The notes: generated by a model from the letters alone, not told the origin. A stretch of DNA of 64,000 bases from Pseudomonas sp. stari2 (GCF_040760005.1 NZ_CP099760.1:3343501-3407500), one strand, 5' to 3'; positions 42,982-52,909 are shown, counted from the first letter of the stretch. Program-made: numbers and translations.

Positions 42982-43586
42982 ATTGCCCAACCGGCAAGCA
43001 ATACCCAGAATGCTGCAAATATCCACGGAGTACGTACTGAAAAAAGCAGTGCCTGACGGTATCCCTTATGGCTGGATTCACGCTCGCAAAACAAAGGCGA
43101 CTCATCATAGGCCAGCCCCATCACCGGTTCACTCCTCAGCAGCTCGTTTTGCTTGTAATACCAATGATCGATGATGTCATACGCTGCGCGAATGCCGGGC
43201 CAGGCATTCAATGAACTGAGAATGCCCAGAAGCGCGAGGAACGGAGGCACCACTAGCGTAAACAACTTGCCCCACTCCGGATTGACGTTGGCCATGCAAG
43301 AGGCGAAGGCGATCACTAAAAAAGATTGCGCAGTCAGGTACGCGTTTGTTCGGTTGGACAAGATGGCGGTCTCGTACTGGATTTCTCGACGGTAGAAGTC
43401 CAGCCGCTCCTTGGGAGAACCAAACATCTTCGCATCGCGCGCAGTGAGCTCAGTGTCGCTCACTTGAGAGGTCAAAATTCTAGGCAAACCGGATTCGTCC
43501 TGCTGTGATGACTGGGTTAATTCCAAATGAAAAAAACGATGACGGCGACACATGTCGTGCACTGGGTTGATCCCAATCAGTTCCAT
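42951..43586 (-). CDS. Membrane protein, RipA-like octameric family
   Basis: Protein of up to 211 residues with three or four hydrophobic segments (AYLTAQSFLVIAFASCMA, LFTLVVPPFLALLGILSSL, PWIFAAFWVLLAGWAIYI) and a KERLDFYRREIQYETAIL amphipathic lead. It resembles RipA-like membrane proteins from memory, with low certainty. The start is unclear: no candidate ATG has a good ribosome site, and internal ATGs near 43553 or 43427 are possible. Confidence 0.6.
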   Translation of the reverse strand: MELIGINPVHDMCRRHRFFHLELTQSSQQDESGLPRILTSQVSDTELTARDAKMFGSPKERLDFYRREIQYETAILSNRTNAYLTAQSFLVIAFASCMANVNPEWGKLFTLVVPPFLALLGILSSLNAWPGIRAAYDIIDHWYYKQNELLRSEPVMGLAYDESPLFCERESSHKGYRQALLFSVRTPWIFAAFWVLLAGWAIYIQVSNPGA

Positions 43587-43686
43587 TACAATGGATCAAC
43601 CTGCCAGTAAAACTGGCCGTGCATGGAAACTGACTCACCTCAAAGGTTGATTTCAAAAACCTTCAATATCGACCAACGGGCGCTAC

Positions 43687-43914
43687 TTATCCTTTGCTGT
43701 GTTCGGGCGACGATGGCCCTTCTTTGATTCCACGAGGCCCTGCAACACCCCAAACGATTAACCCGACAACCGGAAAGACGATAAGCCCAATAGCCCAGGC
43801 TGCTTTGGCCCCTACCGTCTTGTCGCTGCGAAACACGCTGACGATAGCCCACAGGTCAACCAGCAAAATGATCACCGCGACGGCAATCGCGAAATAGCTG
43901 AGCGCTTGCGACAT
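43687..43914 (-). CDS. PLDc_N-domain small membrane protein
   Basis: Protein of 75 residues with two helices (AIAVAVIILLVDLWAIVSVF and AAWAIGLIVFPVVGLIVWGVAG) separated by RSDKTVGAK, the pattern of the phospholipase-D-nuclease N-terminal domain found alone in many small proteins. GGAGGGG lies 7 bases before ATG 43914. Function unknown. Confidence 0.78.
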   Translation of the reverse strand: MSQALSYFAIAVAVIILLVDLWAIVSVFRSDKTVGAKAAWAIGLIVFPVVGLIVWGVAGPRGIKEGPSSPEHSKG

Positions 43915-44217
43915 GATTAACCCCTCCTCTGACTGATAACGCTTAGGCTCCACGCCGCCAGAGGTGTTCAAGTAATCTTGCAAATCGACACCGGCGAGTC
44001 AGCCCTCCTGGCCGATAACGGAAATCTTGCCATTGCCCAGCAAAGCTTGCTGGGGCGCCTCCCCATCAGCCCCAGTAGCACCAGTGAAACCAACACGTAC
44101 CAGCCAACGGCTTTTGTCACAGGTAATGAACAGTGTCGTCGGCGATAGACATAAGCTGAATGACCTCAACGACAGTCGTCACCGTCGAGCAGGTCGAATT
44201 TGAAGTCATGAGGCAAA
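43915..44217. other. Intergenic stretch
   Basis: About 300 bases. A minus-strand GTG frame (44120 to 43968) begins with a hydrophobic helix, but it has no ribosome site and an unlikely Arg-rich tail, so no gene is called here. Confidence 0.3.
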
Positions 44218-44439
44218 TTAGTTTTCGCCGTCAATCTGATCTCTGGCGTAGTCAAAAACGGCACTTGCGTCTCGAACCAGTTGCCTCCACTCCTTGGCGG
44301 TGACAAGTCCTGTTTCTTCCATGTCGTCGGCCATCCTCAGAAGCTCGTCATACTGATCTTCAACAGACATTTGGGGTTCGGGATTTCTGGCCAGTTGCAA
44401 CCACTGAGTCATTGCTTTTTTCTTTTTATCCGCGAACAT
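44218..44439 (-). CDS. Small hypothetical protein
   Basis: Acidic 73-residue protein, with a basic start (MFADKKKK) followed by predicted helices (EDQYDELLRMADDMEETGLV, WRQLVRDASAVFDYARDQI). AGGA lies 9 bases upstream of ATG. No domain recognised; length and codon pattern look genuine. Confidence 0.55.
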   Translation of the reverse strand: MFADKKKKAMTQWLQLARNPEPQMSVEDQYDELLRMADDMEETGLVTAKEWRQLVRDASAVFDYARDQIDGEN

Positions 44440-44565
44440 CGCAGCTGTCCTGTTTTACCGTTGTTTACAGTGGACGAAGAGCACTTTCTCCTTGTTCCGA
44501 TAGAGCGACTAGCGGCTATCCGCCATTTGACTTTTGCATGTGCACCTGGCGCTTCCGAACATCCA

Positions 44566-44718
44566 TCATTTACCCTGCTCGGGCGCCTTGTCCTTTTGTA
44601 TTTGCAAGGACGCCTTGCTTTTGTCGCCATCCTTGTTCGGCGCGTCATTTGAGCCTTCGAAGCAGCCCTGCAATAAAAACACCGAGCACAGTCCGATACA
44701 GACACAGATTCTTTTCAT
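44566..44718 (-). CDS. Small lipoprotein
   Basis: Fifty-residue protein with a type II signal peptide: KRICVCIGLCSVFLLQGC gives a lipobox LLQGC with lipid attachment at Cys18, followed by a short Lys/Asp-rich tail. GGGAG lies 7 bases before ATG 44718. Function unknown. Confidence 0.55.
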   Translation of the reverse strand: MKRICVCIGLCSVFLLQGCFEGSNDAPNKDGDKSKASLQIQKDKAPEQGK

Positions 44719-44889
44719 GATCCTCTCCCGAGCAATGATTCTTTGCCGCCAGCGTTCCGCCGGCATAAAGGTCTCTTCAGGTTCGGAAGGATTCACCCAA
44801 AGGGAGTTCACTTTGCTTTGTGTGTTCCGGATCAGCGGAACGGCGTCGGCAGCGATCGACAGATTGATAATCGAGCGGTCGTTACGCTC

Positions 44890-46503
44890 TCAACGTTGAG
44901 GCGGAGTACCGATCTTGCCACTGAAAACACGGAAACCGTAGGTGTTGTAGATCAAGGTGATCGGTACCAGTACTGTGAAGCCTGCCAGCATGAACACTTG
45001 GCTATTGGGGCTCGACGTCGCCACTTGCAGCGTCAGGTCAGGAGGAATGATCAACGGGTAAAGCGCCGCCAGCACCAGGCCAAACGCCAGGACAAAAACG
45101 CCCAACGCCGCGAACAGCGGCATGCAATCGAAGCGGCTCCGAAACCCCAGCGCAAAACCCGCAAACAATCCGCAAAGAATCGACAACGCAGGCAAACCAA
45201 TCCACGGCGATGTCAGGCGTCGGGCATATTGCGCATGCAATGTCGTCGTCCAGACCACCAGAACGATCAGCAACCCTGCAGTCACCAACGCCAGCACCCG
45301 GGCCTGAAGCGCAGAGCGTTGCTGCAGCTCATCGACAGTGCGCCAATACAACCAGCACGCTCCGAGCCACGTATAACCAATCACTGAGCATGGCCAGGAA
45401 ACCTGCCGGGGTCATGAGGATGCACATCCATAACCAACGGCGCGAGGTGAAAAGCCGCTTGCGCCTGCGCAGTACCAGACTGACCAGCCCCTGCCCCAGC
45501 ATCAGTATTCCCAGGCCGACCATGAGCCGGAACGCGAAAAACACCGGCACGACCGGAGGGATATCCTGCGGTGCGAACTCGTCAAGCGCAGCGATGGTGC
45601 CGCTCAGGTCGTGGCGCAGGTATAACGAGCCGATACGCGGGATGGCCAGCTCCCAGTGATTGCGCCGCTCACTCATGTCGGGCCAGGCGAAAATACGCAG
45701 CGGCTCCCCCGCTCCCTCGGCTGGCCGCGTCCAGGACCCTTCAATAGCCGCTACTTTTTGTGGCTGTACCCGCACATGCAGATCCCCGACGACGATTTGT
45801 ACAGGCGTCAGCAGGACAAGCACCCACAACGTCATGGAAAACTGCACCCTTGCGCGGGAATTTTGCGCGTTCTTGAGCAACTGCCAGGCACTGGCGCCCG
45901 CCACAAATGTCGCCGTGCCAAGCAATGCGGCAAGCGTCATGTGCGCCAAACGATAGGGAAACGAAGGATTGAAGATGATCGCCCACCAGTCCTCGGCGAT
46001 GAACCGTCCATCCGCGCCCGTCGAAAAACCTGCCGGGGTGTGCATCCAGGAATTGGCTGAGAGGATCCAGAAGGCGCTGATCAGCGATCCGCAGGCCACC
46101 GCGCAAGTCGCAAAAAATGCAGGCGCGGGCCGACCTTCTTCAAGCCGAACAACATGATGCCGAGGAAACCCGCCTCGAGAAAAAACGCGGCGAGCACTTC
46201 GTAAAACATCAATGGCCCTAGGATATCTGCGGCCTTGACCGACAGACGCGACCAGTTAAGGCCGAACTGATACTCCAGAATCAGTCCGGAGGCCGTGCCT
46301 ACCGCTATGGTCAAGGCAAACACCTTCAGCCAGTAGCGGTAGATATCCAGATAGAGGGGGCGTCCACTCCTGAGCCACAACGCCTCAAGCACCATCAGGA
46401 AATTCGCCAGCCCTATAGTGAAAGCCGCCAGCACGATATGAAAACCGATGGTGATCGCGAACTGGATTCGAGCGGCCATGAGCGCGGACTCGAGAGTGTC
46501 CAT
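44890..46503 (-). pseudogene. Broken cyanide-insensitive type bd quinol oxidase locus (cioA-cioB remnant)
   Basis: Three overlapping pieces. From 46503: subunit I N-terminus (MAARIQFAITIGFHIVLAAF, GTASGLILEYQFGLNWSRL) to a frameshift in a T-run near 46120; a single base restores the frame into HFFATCAVACGSL and the rest of subunit I. That piece ends early at MTPAGFLAML near 45395, where it fuses to the second half of subunit II (GYTWLGACWLYWRT...ITLIYNTYGFRVFSGKI). The last part of subunit I and first half of subunit II are therefore deleted, so no functional oxidase can form. The short Q-loop type matches the Cio/CydAB class. Confidence 0.85.
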
Positions 46504-46521
46504 GAACAGAACTCGACCTCG

Positions 46522-48312
46522 CTATTTGGATTTGCCGGGCAATACCGCTCCCAGGACCTGTTTGGCCGTTTGCACGATGACGCCCACTTCGTCGGGGTCG
46601 CCCTTTAGCAAAGTGGTAGCGAATTTCTTCGCTTGTTCCAGCTTGATATGGGGTGGCAACGGCGGCACATTCGGGTCGGTCTTGAACTCGATGACGACCG
46701 GTACGTCCGAAGCCAGCGCCTGTTCCCAGGCAGCGGCCACATCTTCCTCGCGATCAACGAAGATGCCTTTGAGGCCGATGGAAATGGCGAACAGGTGGTA
46801 AGGCACATCCGGAATACTCTGCGAGGCTACGAATTTCGGATCGCCCTCCATCACACGCTGTTCCCAGGTGACCTGATTCAAATCCTCATTGTTGAACACG
46901 GCGCAGATCCACTTCGGGCTATCCCACTGTCGCCAGTATTTGGCGACCGTTATCAGTTCAGCCATGTTGTTCATCTGCATGGCACCATCGCCCACCAAGG
47001 CAATCACCGGGCGTTGCGGGAAGGCGAACTTTGCCGCGATGGCGTACGGCACGGCGGCGCCCATGGACGCCAGACCACCGGAAAGCGAGCACTTCATGCC
47101 CTTGCGGATTTTCAGGTCACGGGCGAACCAGTTGGCGCAAGAGCCGGAGTCGCTGGTGATGATGGCTTGCTCGGGCAAGCGCGGTGACAACTCATACACA
47201 ACCCGTTGCGGGTTGACCGGGTCTGCTTTGGCCATGGCGCGCTTCTCAAGAGTTTTATCCCACGTCGCCCGCCAGCCTTCGATCTTTTTACGCCACTTGC
47301 GCAGCGGCTTGTGTTCGAGCAACGGCGCCAGTGCCGCCAGGGTCTCGGCCGCATCGCCGGTCAGGTTCACTTCCATCGGGTAGCGCAGGCTGAGCATGTC
47401 TGGCTGCAAGTCGATCTGGACACCGCGCGCCTGCCCTTCTTTCGGCAGGAATTCGGCGTAAGGAAAGCCCGATCCGATCATCAGCAAGGTGTCGCATTCA
47501 GACATCAGTTTGTAGCTCGGTTCTGTGCCGAGCAGACCGATACAACCCGTGACCCAAGGCAACTCGTCCGGCAACACGGCTTTACCGAGCAGCGCCTTCG
47601 CTACCCCGGCACCCAGTTTTTCGGCAATCGCGAACACTTGATCGCTGGCGTGCAGCGCACCGGCGCCCACCAGAATCGCAACCTTCTCCCCCGTATTCAG
47701 TACATCGGCGGCACGTTGCAGATCCGCGTCGTAAGGCAGCACCTTCGGCTTGCTGTAACCAATCCCCGAATGCGCGGTGCCGTGAGCCCGCGCCGGCGCT
47801 TTGTACTCGATATCCTGCAAGTCGTTCGGCAGTATCAGCGCCGTCACCCGCCGCTCGCCAACCGCTGTACGTACTGCGCGGTCCAGCAAGTGTCGAACCT
47901 GGGAAGCCGCCGAGGCCTGTTGCACAAATGCCCCGGCGACATCCTTGAACATCGAGACCAGATCGAGTTCTTGTTGATAATGGCCGCCCAGTGCCGTGCG
48001 CGCCTGTTGCCCGACAATCGCCAGCACCGGCATGTGGTCCAGCCGGGCGTCGTACAGTCCGGTGATCAAGTGGGAAGCACCGGGGCCGGATGTGGCGATG
48101 CACACCCCCAGTTCGCCGGTGAATTTGGCATGGGCGGACGCCATGAACGCCGCCATTTCTTCGTGCCGTGCCTGAACGAATTCGATCTTGCCGCCCGCCC
48201 GGCTCAACGCACCGAAGACACCGTTGATACCGTCGCCCGGATAACCAAAAATTCGCGTCACACCCCATTGGCTGAGACGCTCGATCAAAAAATTACCCAC
48301 TGTCACCGTCAT
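46522..48312 (-). CDS. ThDP-dependent pyruvate oxidase / acetolactate synthase-like enzyme
   Basis: Thiamine-diphosphate enzyme of 596 residues in the pyruvate oxidase/acetolactate synthase group (PoxB-like). The ThDP-activating Glu is in QARHEEMAAFMASAHAKF and the cofactor motif is ALVGDGAMQMNNMAEL. ATG 48312 has GAGG 6 bases upstream. It lies just upstream of the oxidase remnant on the same strand; a quinone-reducing pyruvate oxidase would once have fed electrons to a bd-type oxidase (inference). Substrate not proven. Confidence 0.82.
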   Translation of the reverse strand: MTVTVGNFLIERLSQWGVTRIFGYPGDGINGVFGALSRAGGKIEFVQARHEEMAAFMASAHAKFTGELGVCIATSGPGASHLITGLYDARLDHMPVLAIVGQQARTALGGHYQQELDLVSMFKDVAGAFVQQASAASQVRHLLDRAVRTAVGERRVTALILPNDLQDIEYKAPARAHGTAHSGIGYSKPKVLPYDADLQRAADVLNTGEKVAILVGAGALHASDQVFAIAEKLGAGVAKALLGKAVLPDELPWVTGCIGLLGTEPSYKLMSECDTLLMIGSGFPYAEFLPKEGQARGVQIDLQPDMLSLRYPMEVNLTGDAAETLAALAPLLEHKPLRKWRKKIEGWRATWDKTLEKRAMAKADPVNPQRVVYELSPRLPEQAIITSDSGSCANWFARDLKIRKGMKCSLSGGLASMGAAVPYAIAAKFAFPQRPVIALVGDGAMQMNNMAELITVAKYWRQWDSPKWICAVFNNEDLNQVTWEQRVMEGDPKFVASQSIPDVPYHLFAISIGLKGIFVDREEDVAAAWEQALASDVPVVIEFKTDPNVPPLPPHIKLEQAKKFATTLLKGDPDEVGVIVQTAKQVLGAVLPGKSK

Positions 48313-48420
48313 GTCCAACCTCAATTTTTTCATTGCGTATGACATCCCGGTGCGCCGACATTTACAGCGCATACGGGAGATGTAAAGGTCTGGACAGCCC
48401 GGCGGACAGCGAAGTTTCGA

Positions 48421-49359
48421 TTAGTTTCGAGTCACCGTCAGCAGCGTCACGGCGATACGCTCGACCTGTTCGTAGCCAGGTTTGAGCAGTTCTTCACCAA
48501 AGACATCCGGATCGAGCTCTGCATAAGTCCAACTGAAATCATTGCCGGGCAACGATTCGATCATGGCCAGAAAAGGGTCAGCGCCGCGCACCATGGCGAC
48601 GCCGGTGTACAGCAGCAACGTTCCACCAGGACTCAAACGCGGCAACGCCTCACGCACGATGCGCACTGATAAGGCTTCACCCAGCACCCCGCCGCCGTGC
48701 CGATAGGCGCGTTGTTGTTGGTCGTTCATGTACGGAGGATTGGCTACCACCAGGTCAAACTGCCCTTCGACACTGGCGAGCAAATCACTATGGTAAATGG
48801 CGATATTGTCCGTGCCGGCCAACTCGGCGTTGACGGCCGTCAACCGTAACGCACGCGGGTTGATATCCACTGCAACTGTCTGAGCCTGCGGCTGTGCCCT
48901 TGCAATCAGCACCGCGCCGACGCCGGCGCCACAGCCGATGTCCACCGCACGCTTGACGGGTGCCGTTCGCTGTTGCAGGTGTGCCTCGATCGCATGGGCA
49001 AATCGATAAGTGTCCGGCCCAAAAAACACCGCGTCATTTTGCGTAGTCGGAAAAGACGAGTGAACGAACAACAGGTCGTTCAGCGATGACCAGCGAACGG
49101 TGCTTCGCCACTGCCCGTCTTGCTGCTCGAGAATGCCCGCGCGTTCCAGTGCCTGAAATTGCTCGGTCCCGAAAAGCCGTTGATCGAACGGCATCGACCA
49201 CCCGAAAACATCGCGCTGATCCTTGGCCATAAGCCTGTCCGCCCGTTGCATGACCCGCTCATGCGTCAACGGTGTCGGGGTGATGAATCGGTAACCGTTC
49301 TGGCGCAAGCGCACGCCCAGCTCGATCAATTCACGGTCGACTCGCTGTTGTATCGACAT
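48421..49359 (-). CDS. Class I SAM-dependent methyltransferase
   Basis: Methyltransferase of 312 residues. Motif I is VDIGCGAGVGAVLIA, the SAM acidic residue is in VAVDINPRALRL, and the catalytic NPPY tetrapeptide (VVANPPYMND) marks a release-factor/rRNA-type N-methyltransferase fold. AGGAGG lies 5 bases before ATG 49359. It starts 16 bases after the stop of the di-iron-like gene, so the two are almost certainly co-transcribed. Substrate unknown; small molecule or protein are both possible. Confidence 0.85.
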   Translation of the reverse strand: MSIQQRVDRELIELGVRLRQNGYRFITPTPLTHERVMQRADRLMAKDQRDVFGWSMPFDQRLFGTEQFQALERAGILEQQDGQWRSTVRWSSLNDLLFVHSSFPTTQNDAVFFGPDTYRFAHAIEAHLQQRTAPVKRAVDIGCGAGVGAVLIARAQPQAQTVAVDINPRALRLTAVNAELAGTDNIAIYHSDLLASVEGQFDLVVANPPYMNDQQQRAYRHGGGVLGEALSVRIVREALPRLSPGGTLLLYTGVAMVRGADPFLAMIESLPGNDFSWTYAELDPDVFGEELLKPGYEQVERIAVTLLTVTRN

Positions 49360-49375
49360 GAAGCCTCCTGAAAAG

Positions 49376-50746
49376 TCAGCGTATGAGTTTGCGCAGTTCA
49401 ATGAAGCGGCGGGTGGCAAACAGTCCTGCCGGACGCCAATGGTGTTGCGGCGCGAGCCATGGGATCAGGGTTTTCATCTGTTCGGCCGGTGACTGCGCTT
49501 GCAGAGACTTCTGCAAGGCCTCGGTCTCGCTATCGCTGGCCTCTTCAACTCGATCACCCACAGACTTGAGTGGCACCCGTGCGCGTTTTCCAAGGTCCTG
49601 CCAGCCGACGGCGATCCAGTCGTGCATCAGTTGTTTTTCGTAAGGACTGAACACACCGAACATCACCGCGTGGCTACCGTCGATCAGTTGCCAGAAACGG
49701 CTTTCGGCTGGATCCTCACCCCGCTTGATCCAGCCTTTGTGGATCAACGCATCCAGAAAGGCGTCCATCTGCCCAGGTGTCGCCAGCCATTGATTGATGG
49801 TGCGGTTTTCGATTCGGCAGTAGTCCGAATGCATATGGCGCCCGAACACGGCTTTGCGTTCCAGCATCGTCAGCACCTCGTGCTGCAAGTCGAAACCCTG
49901 AATGACGGCTGTCGAACCTGATCCAAGATCGTTCAAGCGATAGCCCTGGGTCACGCGTCTGTAGAATGCAGCCCGCTGCTGCCCCGGCGGCAACAGATCG
50001 TGCAGCGCCCGCACCGCACGGTGTGCATGCCCGGTGCTGGCGTTATCGATGGTCACATGCAGGCGGAAGTAATGCGGGTCGATGCCCAGCTCACGCAGTT
50101 CGTAAGCGCTGATCAGCAGATGCAGCGGCAGTTGCTCATAGCCAAGGTTGTACCCGATGACCTCAGGCAGCATCGAATCGGTGCAACGGCCCAGCGCCAG
50201 TTGTAGCGCGCCTTGCAGAAAATATTCATCACCCAGGTCAGACAGGTCGTCGCAGGTATGCCCGGCCAGCAGTTGACGGTAGATCCGCACATGATTTTGG
50301 CTTGGTACGCCATCACCCAGTTCTTCGAGATAGATCTCCAGCAAGTGATCGAAGCGGACGTCCTGCCAGTGTTGCAGCCCCCCCGCCAACCAAGCGCCAT
50401 CGACCAGTTTCGTCGGGCCGACATGCTTCAAAAAATACAGCGCATGGGATGTGCTCTGGAAGTATTGGCGCCCTGCCCCAGCCTGACGTGATGCCAGATA
50501 GCTTGCGTACTGTTCAGCAACGGCGGCGCAACGGTTTTGCGACCATGCGAAAAGTTGCTCCGGATCTTCGGGCAACTCATTGGCAATGTTGTGGGTACTC
50601 GCTAAATGTCGCTTGAGAAACGCGGAGGCAATGGCATCGGCCTCGGGTTCCTCCTTGAGCAGGCGTTCATAGACCTCGCGATTTGGTCGGGTCAACCCCT
50701 CGCGGGGCGCTACTCGTGTTTCGCTCAGGCACTCTATTGATGTCAT
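49376..50746 (-). CDS. Iron-containing redox enzyme, haem-oxygenase-like di-iron (HDO) family
   Basis: Protein of 456 residues. The part from about residue 60 to 310 fits the haem-oxygenase-like di-iron oxidase family: FDHLLEIYLEELGDG, VIGYNLGYEQLPLHLLISAYEL and the ligand helix YFRLHVTIDNASTGHAHRAV with its HxxxD...H pattern. Known relatives do unusual oxidations in natural-product pathways. The C-terminal 150 residues (QWLATPGQMDAFLDALI and on) are not recognised. GGGAG precedes ATG. Paired with a methyltransferase. Confidence 0.78.
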   Translation of the reverse strand: MTSIECLSETRVAPREGLTRPNREVYERLLKEEPEADAIASAFLKRHLASTHNIANELPEDPEQLFAWSQNRCAAVAEQYASYLASRQAGAGRQYFQSTSHALYFLKHVGPTKLVDGAWLAGGLQHWQDVRFDHLLEIYLEELGDGVPSQNHVRIYRQLLAGHTCDDLSDLGDEYFLQGALQLALGRCTDSMLPEVIGYNLGYEQLPLHLLISAYELRELGIDPHYFRLHVTIDNASTGHAHRAVRALHDLLPPGQQRAAFYRRVTQGYRLNDLGSGSTAVIQGFDLQHEVLTMLERKAVFGRHMHSDYCRIENRTINQWLATPGQMDAFLDALIHKGWIKRGEDPAESRFWQLIDGSHAVMFGVFSPYEKQLMHDWIAVGWQDLGKRARVPLKSVGDRVEEASDSETEALQKSLQAQSPAEQMKTLIPWLAPQHHWRPAGLFATRRFIELRKLIR

Positions 50747-50864
50747 GAAGCTCTCCCCGTAAGAACCGTAGATGGGTCATAGACAGAAGAGGAAATGCGT
50801 GAGGGAAAATTCCTTTTATTTTCGCAGTAACGAGCGCGGCTTGAGATGACATTCCTTGAAAATC

Positions 50865-50890
50865 AAAAGCCCGGCATGAGCCAGGCTTTT
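50865..50890 (-). terminator. Terminator after the hemerythrin gene
   Basis: Stem AAAAGCCCGGC / GCCAGGCTTTT with an ATGA loop and one mismatch; on the minus strand it is followed by GATTTTC. It lies 27 bases beyond the hemerythrin stop codon. Confidence 0.75.
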
Positions 50891-50916
50891 GATGCTTTGC
50901 AGATCCGACTATGGAC

Positions 50917-51393
50917 TCAGGCCGCCATATTCGACCCGCTGAGACTTTTCTTGAGAGAAGCCTTCATCACTTCCATTTCCTTACCCAGCTCTTCGAGCTT
51001 TGCCTTGCCCAGAAGCTTTCTGGCTTGGGGAAACATCTCGGTTTCCTCTTCTTCGATATGGTGTTCCAGAAGTTCTTTGACCACTTTCACACGGCCGGCG
51101 AATTCGGGTGTGGAGGGGTCAGTGGATTTCAGGTCAGGCAATACCAGTGAATCAACGGTGCGATGTTCCTCCTTCGCCTCGTAGTACATCTCATCCTGCT
51201 CTTTACCCCCTGCTTCCTTGAAAGCCGGATACAGAATCTGCTCTTCGAGCTGAGTATGGATCGTAATTTCAAGCTCCAGCTTGTCCAGCAAATCGGCGCG
51301 TTTTTTTAACGCGCGATCCGTGGAATCACTGAGTTGGTTAAGGATGCCTTTTACTTTTTCGTGGTCTGTTTTGAGAAGGTCGATGGCGTTCAT
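50917..51393 (-). CDS. Hemerythrin HHE domain protein
   Basis: Four-helix di-iron protein of 158 residues that may bind oxygen, nitric oxide or iron. Ligands expected for the HHE domain are present: His11, His46, Glu50, His77, His111 and Glu116 (HHIEEEETEMFP). AGAGG lies 6 bases before ATG. Monocistronic with its own terminator. Confidence 0.9.
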   Translation of the reverse strand: MNAIDLLKTDHEKVKGILNQLSDSTDRALKKRADLLDKLELEITIHTQLEEQILYPAFKEAGGKEQDEMYYEAKEEHRTVDSLVLPDLKSTDPSTPEFAGRVKVVKELLEHHIEEEETEMFPQARKLLGKAKLEELGKEMEVMKASLKKSLSGSNMAA

Positions 51394-51586
51394 TTAAGGC
51401 CTCTTTCACGGATGGTTGTTCGCCGATCTTCATCGGCAATCCTTGCAATATTCCACTTAGGCCTCGCATATTGTGTGCCAGTCACTCGCCTCTAAAATGA
51501 CCTTGAAAATCAAATGGTTAAGTAGAGTGGTGGCCAAATAGAGGCATGCACTCTGCATGAGTAGGGGGTTGAGGTTCTTGCAAAAT

Positions 51587-52909
51587 TCATTCGGTGCAGG
51601 TGGTATCACGGTGACGTTCCCATGCTGGCAGTACGACGGCCCGGCATTCACCGAAACCGATCGAGCCAACCCCGTCACGTTCGCAGCGCGCCTTGAGGAT
51701 GATCTCGTCACCGTCCTCCAGGAAGATGCGCGTCTCACCGTTCGGCAGTGTAATCGGATATTTGCCTCCCTCGGTCATTTCAAGCAACGAACCCAGCGAC
51801 TCCGGTGTTGGACCTGACAGCGTTCCCGTGCCGAAAAAATCACCAGGATTGAGCTGGCAACCGTTCACCGTGTGATGTGCAACCAACTGTGCGAATGTGA
51901 AGTACATGTTCAGTGTATTGCTGAGGCTAAGGCGGAACGGGGTAGCGCCCTCCTCTCGCATTCGAGCGGTGAGGATCAATACTTCGAGCTGGATATCGAA
52001 GGCACCGCTGTTCTGGTCTTCCACGTCATACAAATATGGTAACGGGTCAGGGTCGCCCGCCGGTCTCAAAGGCTGGGCACAGCGGAATGGCTCCAACGCT
52101 TCAGCCATTACGACCCAGGGTGAAATGGTCGAAGCGAAGCTTTTCGACAGGAACGGGCCCAGTGGCTGATATTCCCAAGCCTGGATATCACGTGCCGACC
52201 AGTCATTGAGCAGGCACAGTCCGGCGATGTGCTCGCGTGCATCACGAATATCGATGGGCTCGCCCAGCTCATTTCCGGACCCGATCCAGAGTCCGACTTC
52301 AAGCTCGTAGTCCAGGCGCCGGCTTGGCGAGTAGATCGGCAGCTCGTTGTCGGGAAGTTTGATCTGCCCGCAGGGGCGAACGAACGCCTGGCCAGAGGCA
52401 ATGATTGTCGAGGCGCGACCGTGGTAACCGATGGGTACGTGTTTATAGTTGGGCATCAACGGGCTGTCGGGTCGAAACAGCTTGCCGACGTTCTCGGCAT
52501 GATGGATGCCAACGTAGAAGTCGGTGTAGTCCTGAATACAGGCCGGCACATGCAACTGGCAGTTGGCGGCCGGCACCAACAGGACCTCTGCCAGCCGCTG
52601 TTGAACCTGAATGTCCTGGGCGTCCTCACGAAGCAGTGTGGTCAGACGATCGCGCAATGCTTTGCGGTCTTGTCTTGAGCGCGCGAAAAAACCGTTGAGA
52701 GAACCGCCCACTGCCGCCGTGGCAACCTCTTCGGCTACACCGGTGAACAAGCCTGCCTGTAGCGCAACCTGAAGGTCATAGATCCGGTCACCGATCGCGA
52801 CACCCGTACGGCGTTCACCTCCAGCAACACTGAATACACCGAATGGCAGGTTGGCAAGTGAAAAATCAGGATGGCCGTTGGCCGAAGATACCCAGCTATT
52901 CATGTGCAT
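51587..52909 (-). CDS. fahA: Fumarylacetoacetase
   Basis: Hydrolase of 440 residues that splits fumarylacetoacetate into fumarate and acetoacetate at the end of tyrosine/homogentisate degradation. DYTDFYVGIHHAENVGKLFR holds the catalytic His and metal ligand region, and DYELEVGLWIG and LCLLNDWSARDIQAWEY are the metal-site motifs. Starts at 52909 or 52903 are both possible after GGAGA. No hmgA or maiA is nearby, so it is either a separated copy or a paralogue acting on a related acylpyruvate. Confidence 0.9.
   Translation of the reverse strand: MHMNSWVSSANGHPDFSLANLPFGVFSVAGGERRTGVAIGDRIYDLQVALQAGLFTGVAEEVATAAVGGSLNGFFARSRQDRKALRDRLTTLLREDAQDIQVQQRLAEVLLVPAANCQLHVPACIQDYTDFYVGIHHAENVGKLFRPDSPLMPNYKHVPIGYHGRASTIIASGQAFVRPCGQIKLPDNELPIYSPSRRLDYELEVGLWIGSGNELGEPIDIRDAREHIAGLCLLNDWSARDIQAWEYQPLGPFLSKSFASTISPWVVMAEALEPFRCAQPLRPAGDPDPLPYLYDVEDQNSGAFDIQLEVLILTARMREEGATPFRLSLSNTLNMYFTFAQLVAHHTVNGCQLNPGDFFGTGTLSGPTPESLGSLLEMTEGGKYPITLPNGETRIFLEDGDEIILKARCERDGVGSIGFGECRAVVLPAWERHRDTTCTE

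Noticed and set aside
43968..44120. Minus-strand 50-codon GTG frame with a hydrophobic helix
   Set aside because: No ribosome site and an implausible tail; not enough to call a gene.
47206..48342. 378-codon frame opposite the pyruvate-oxidase-like gene
   Set aside because: Composition is Arg/His/Gln-rich without any motif; shadow of the real gene.
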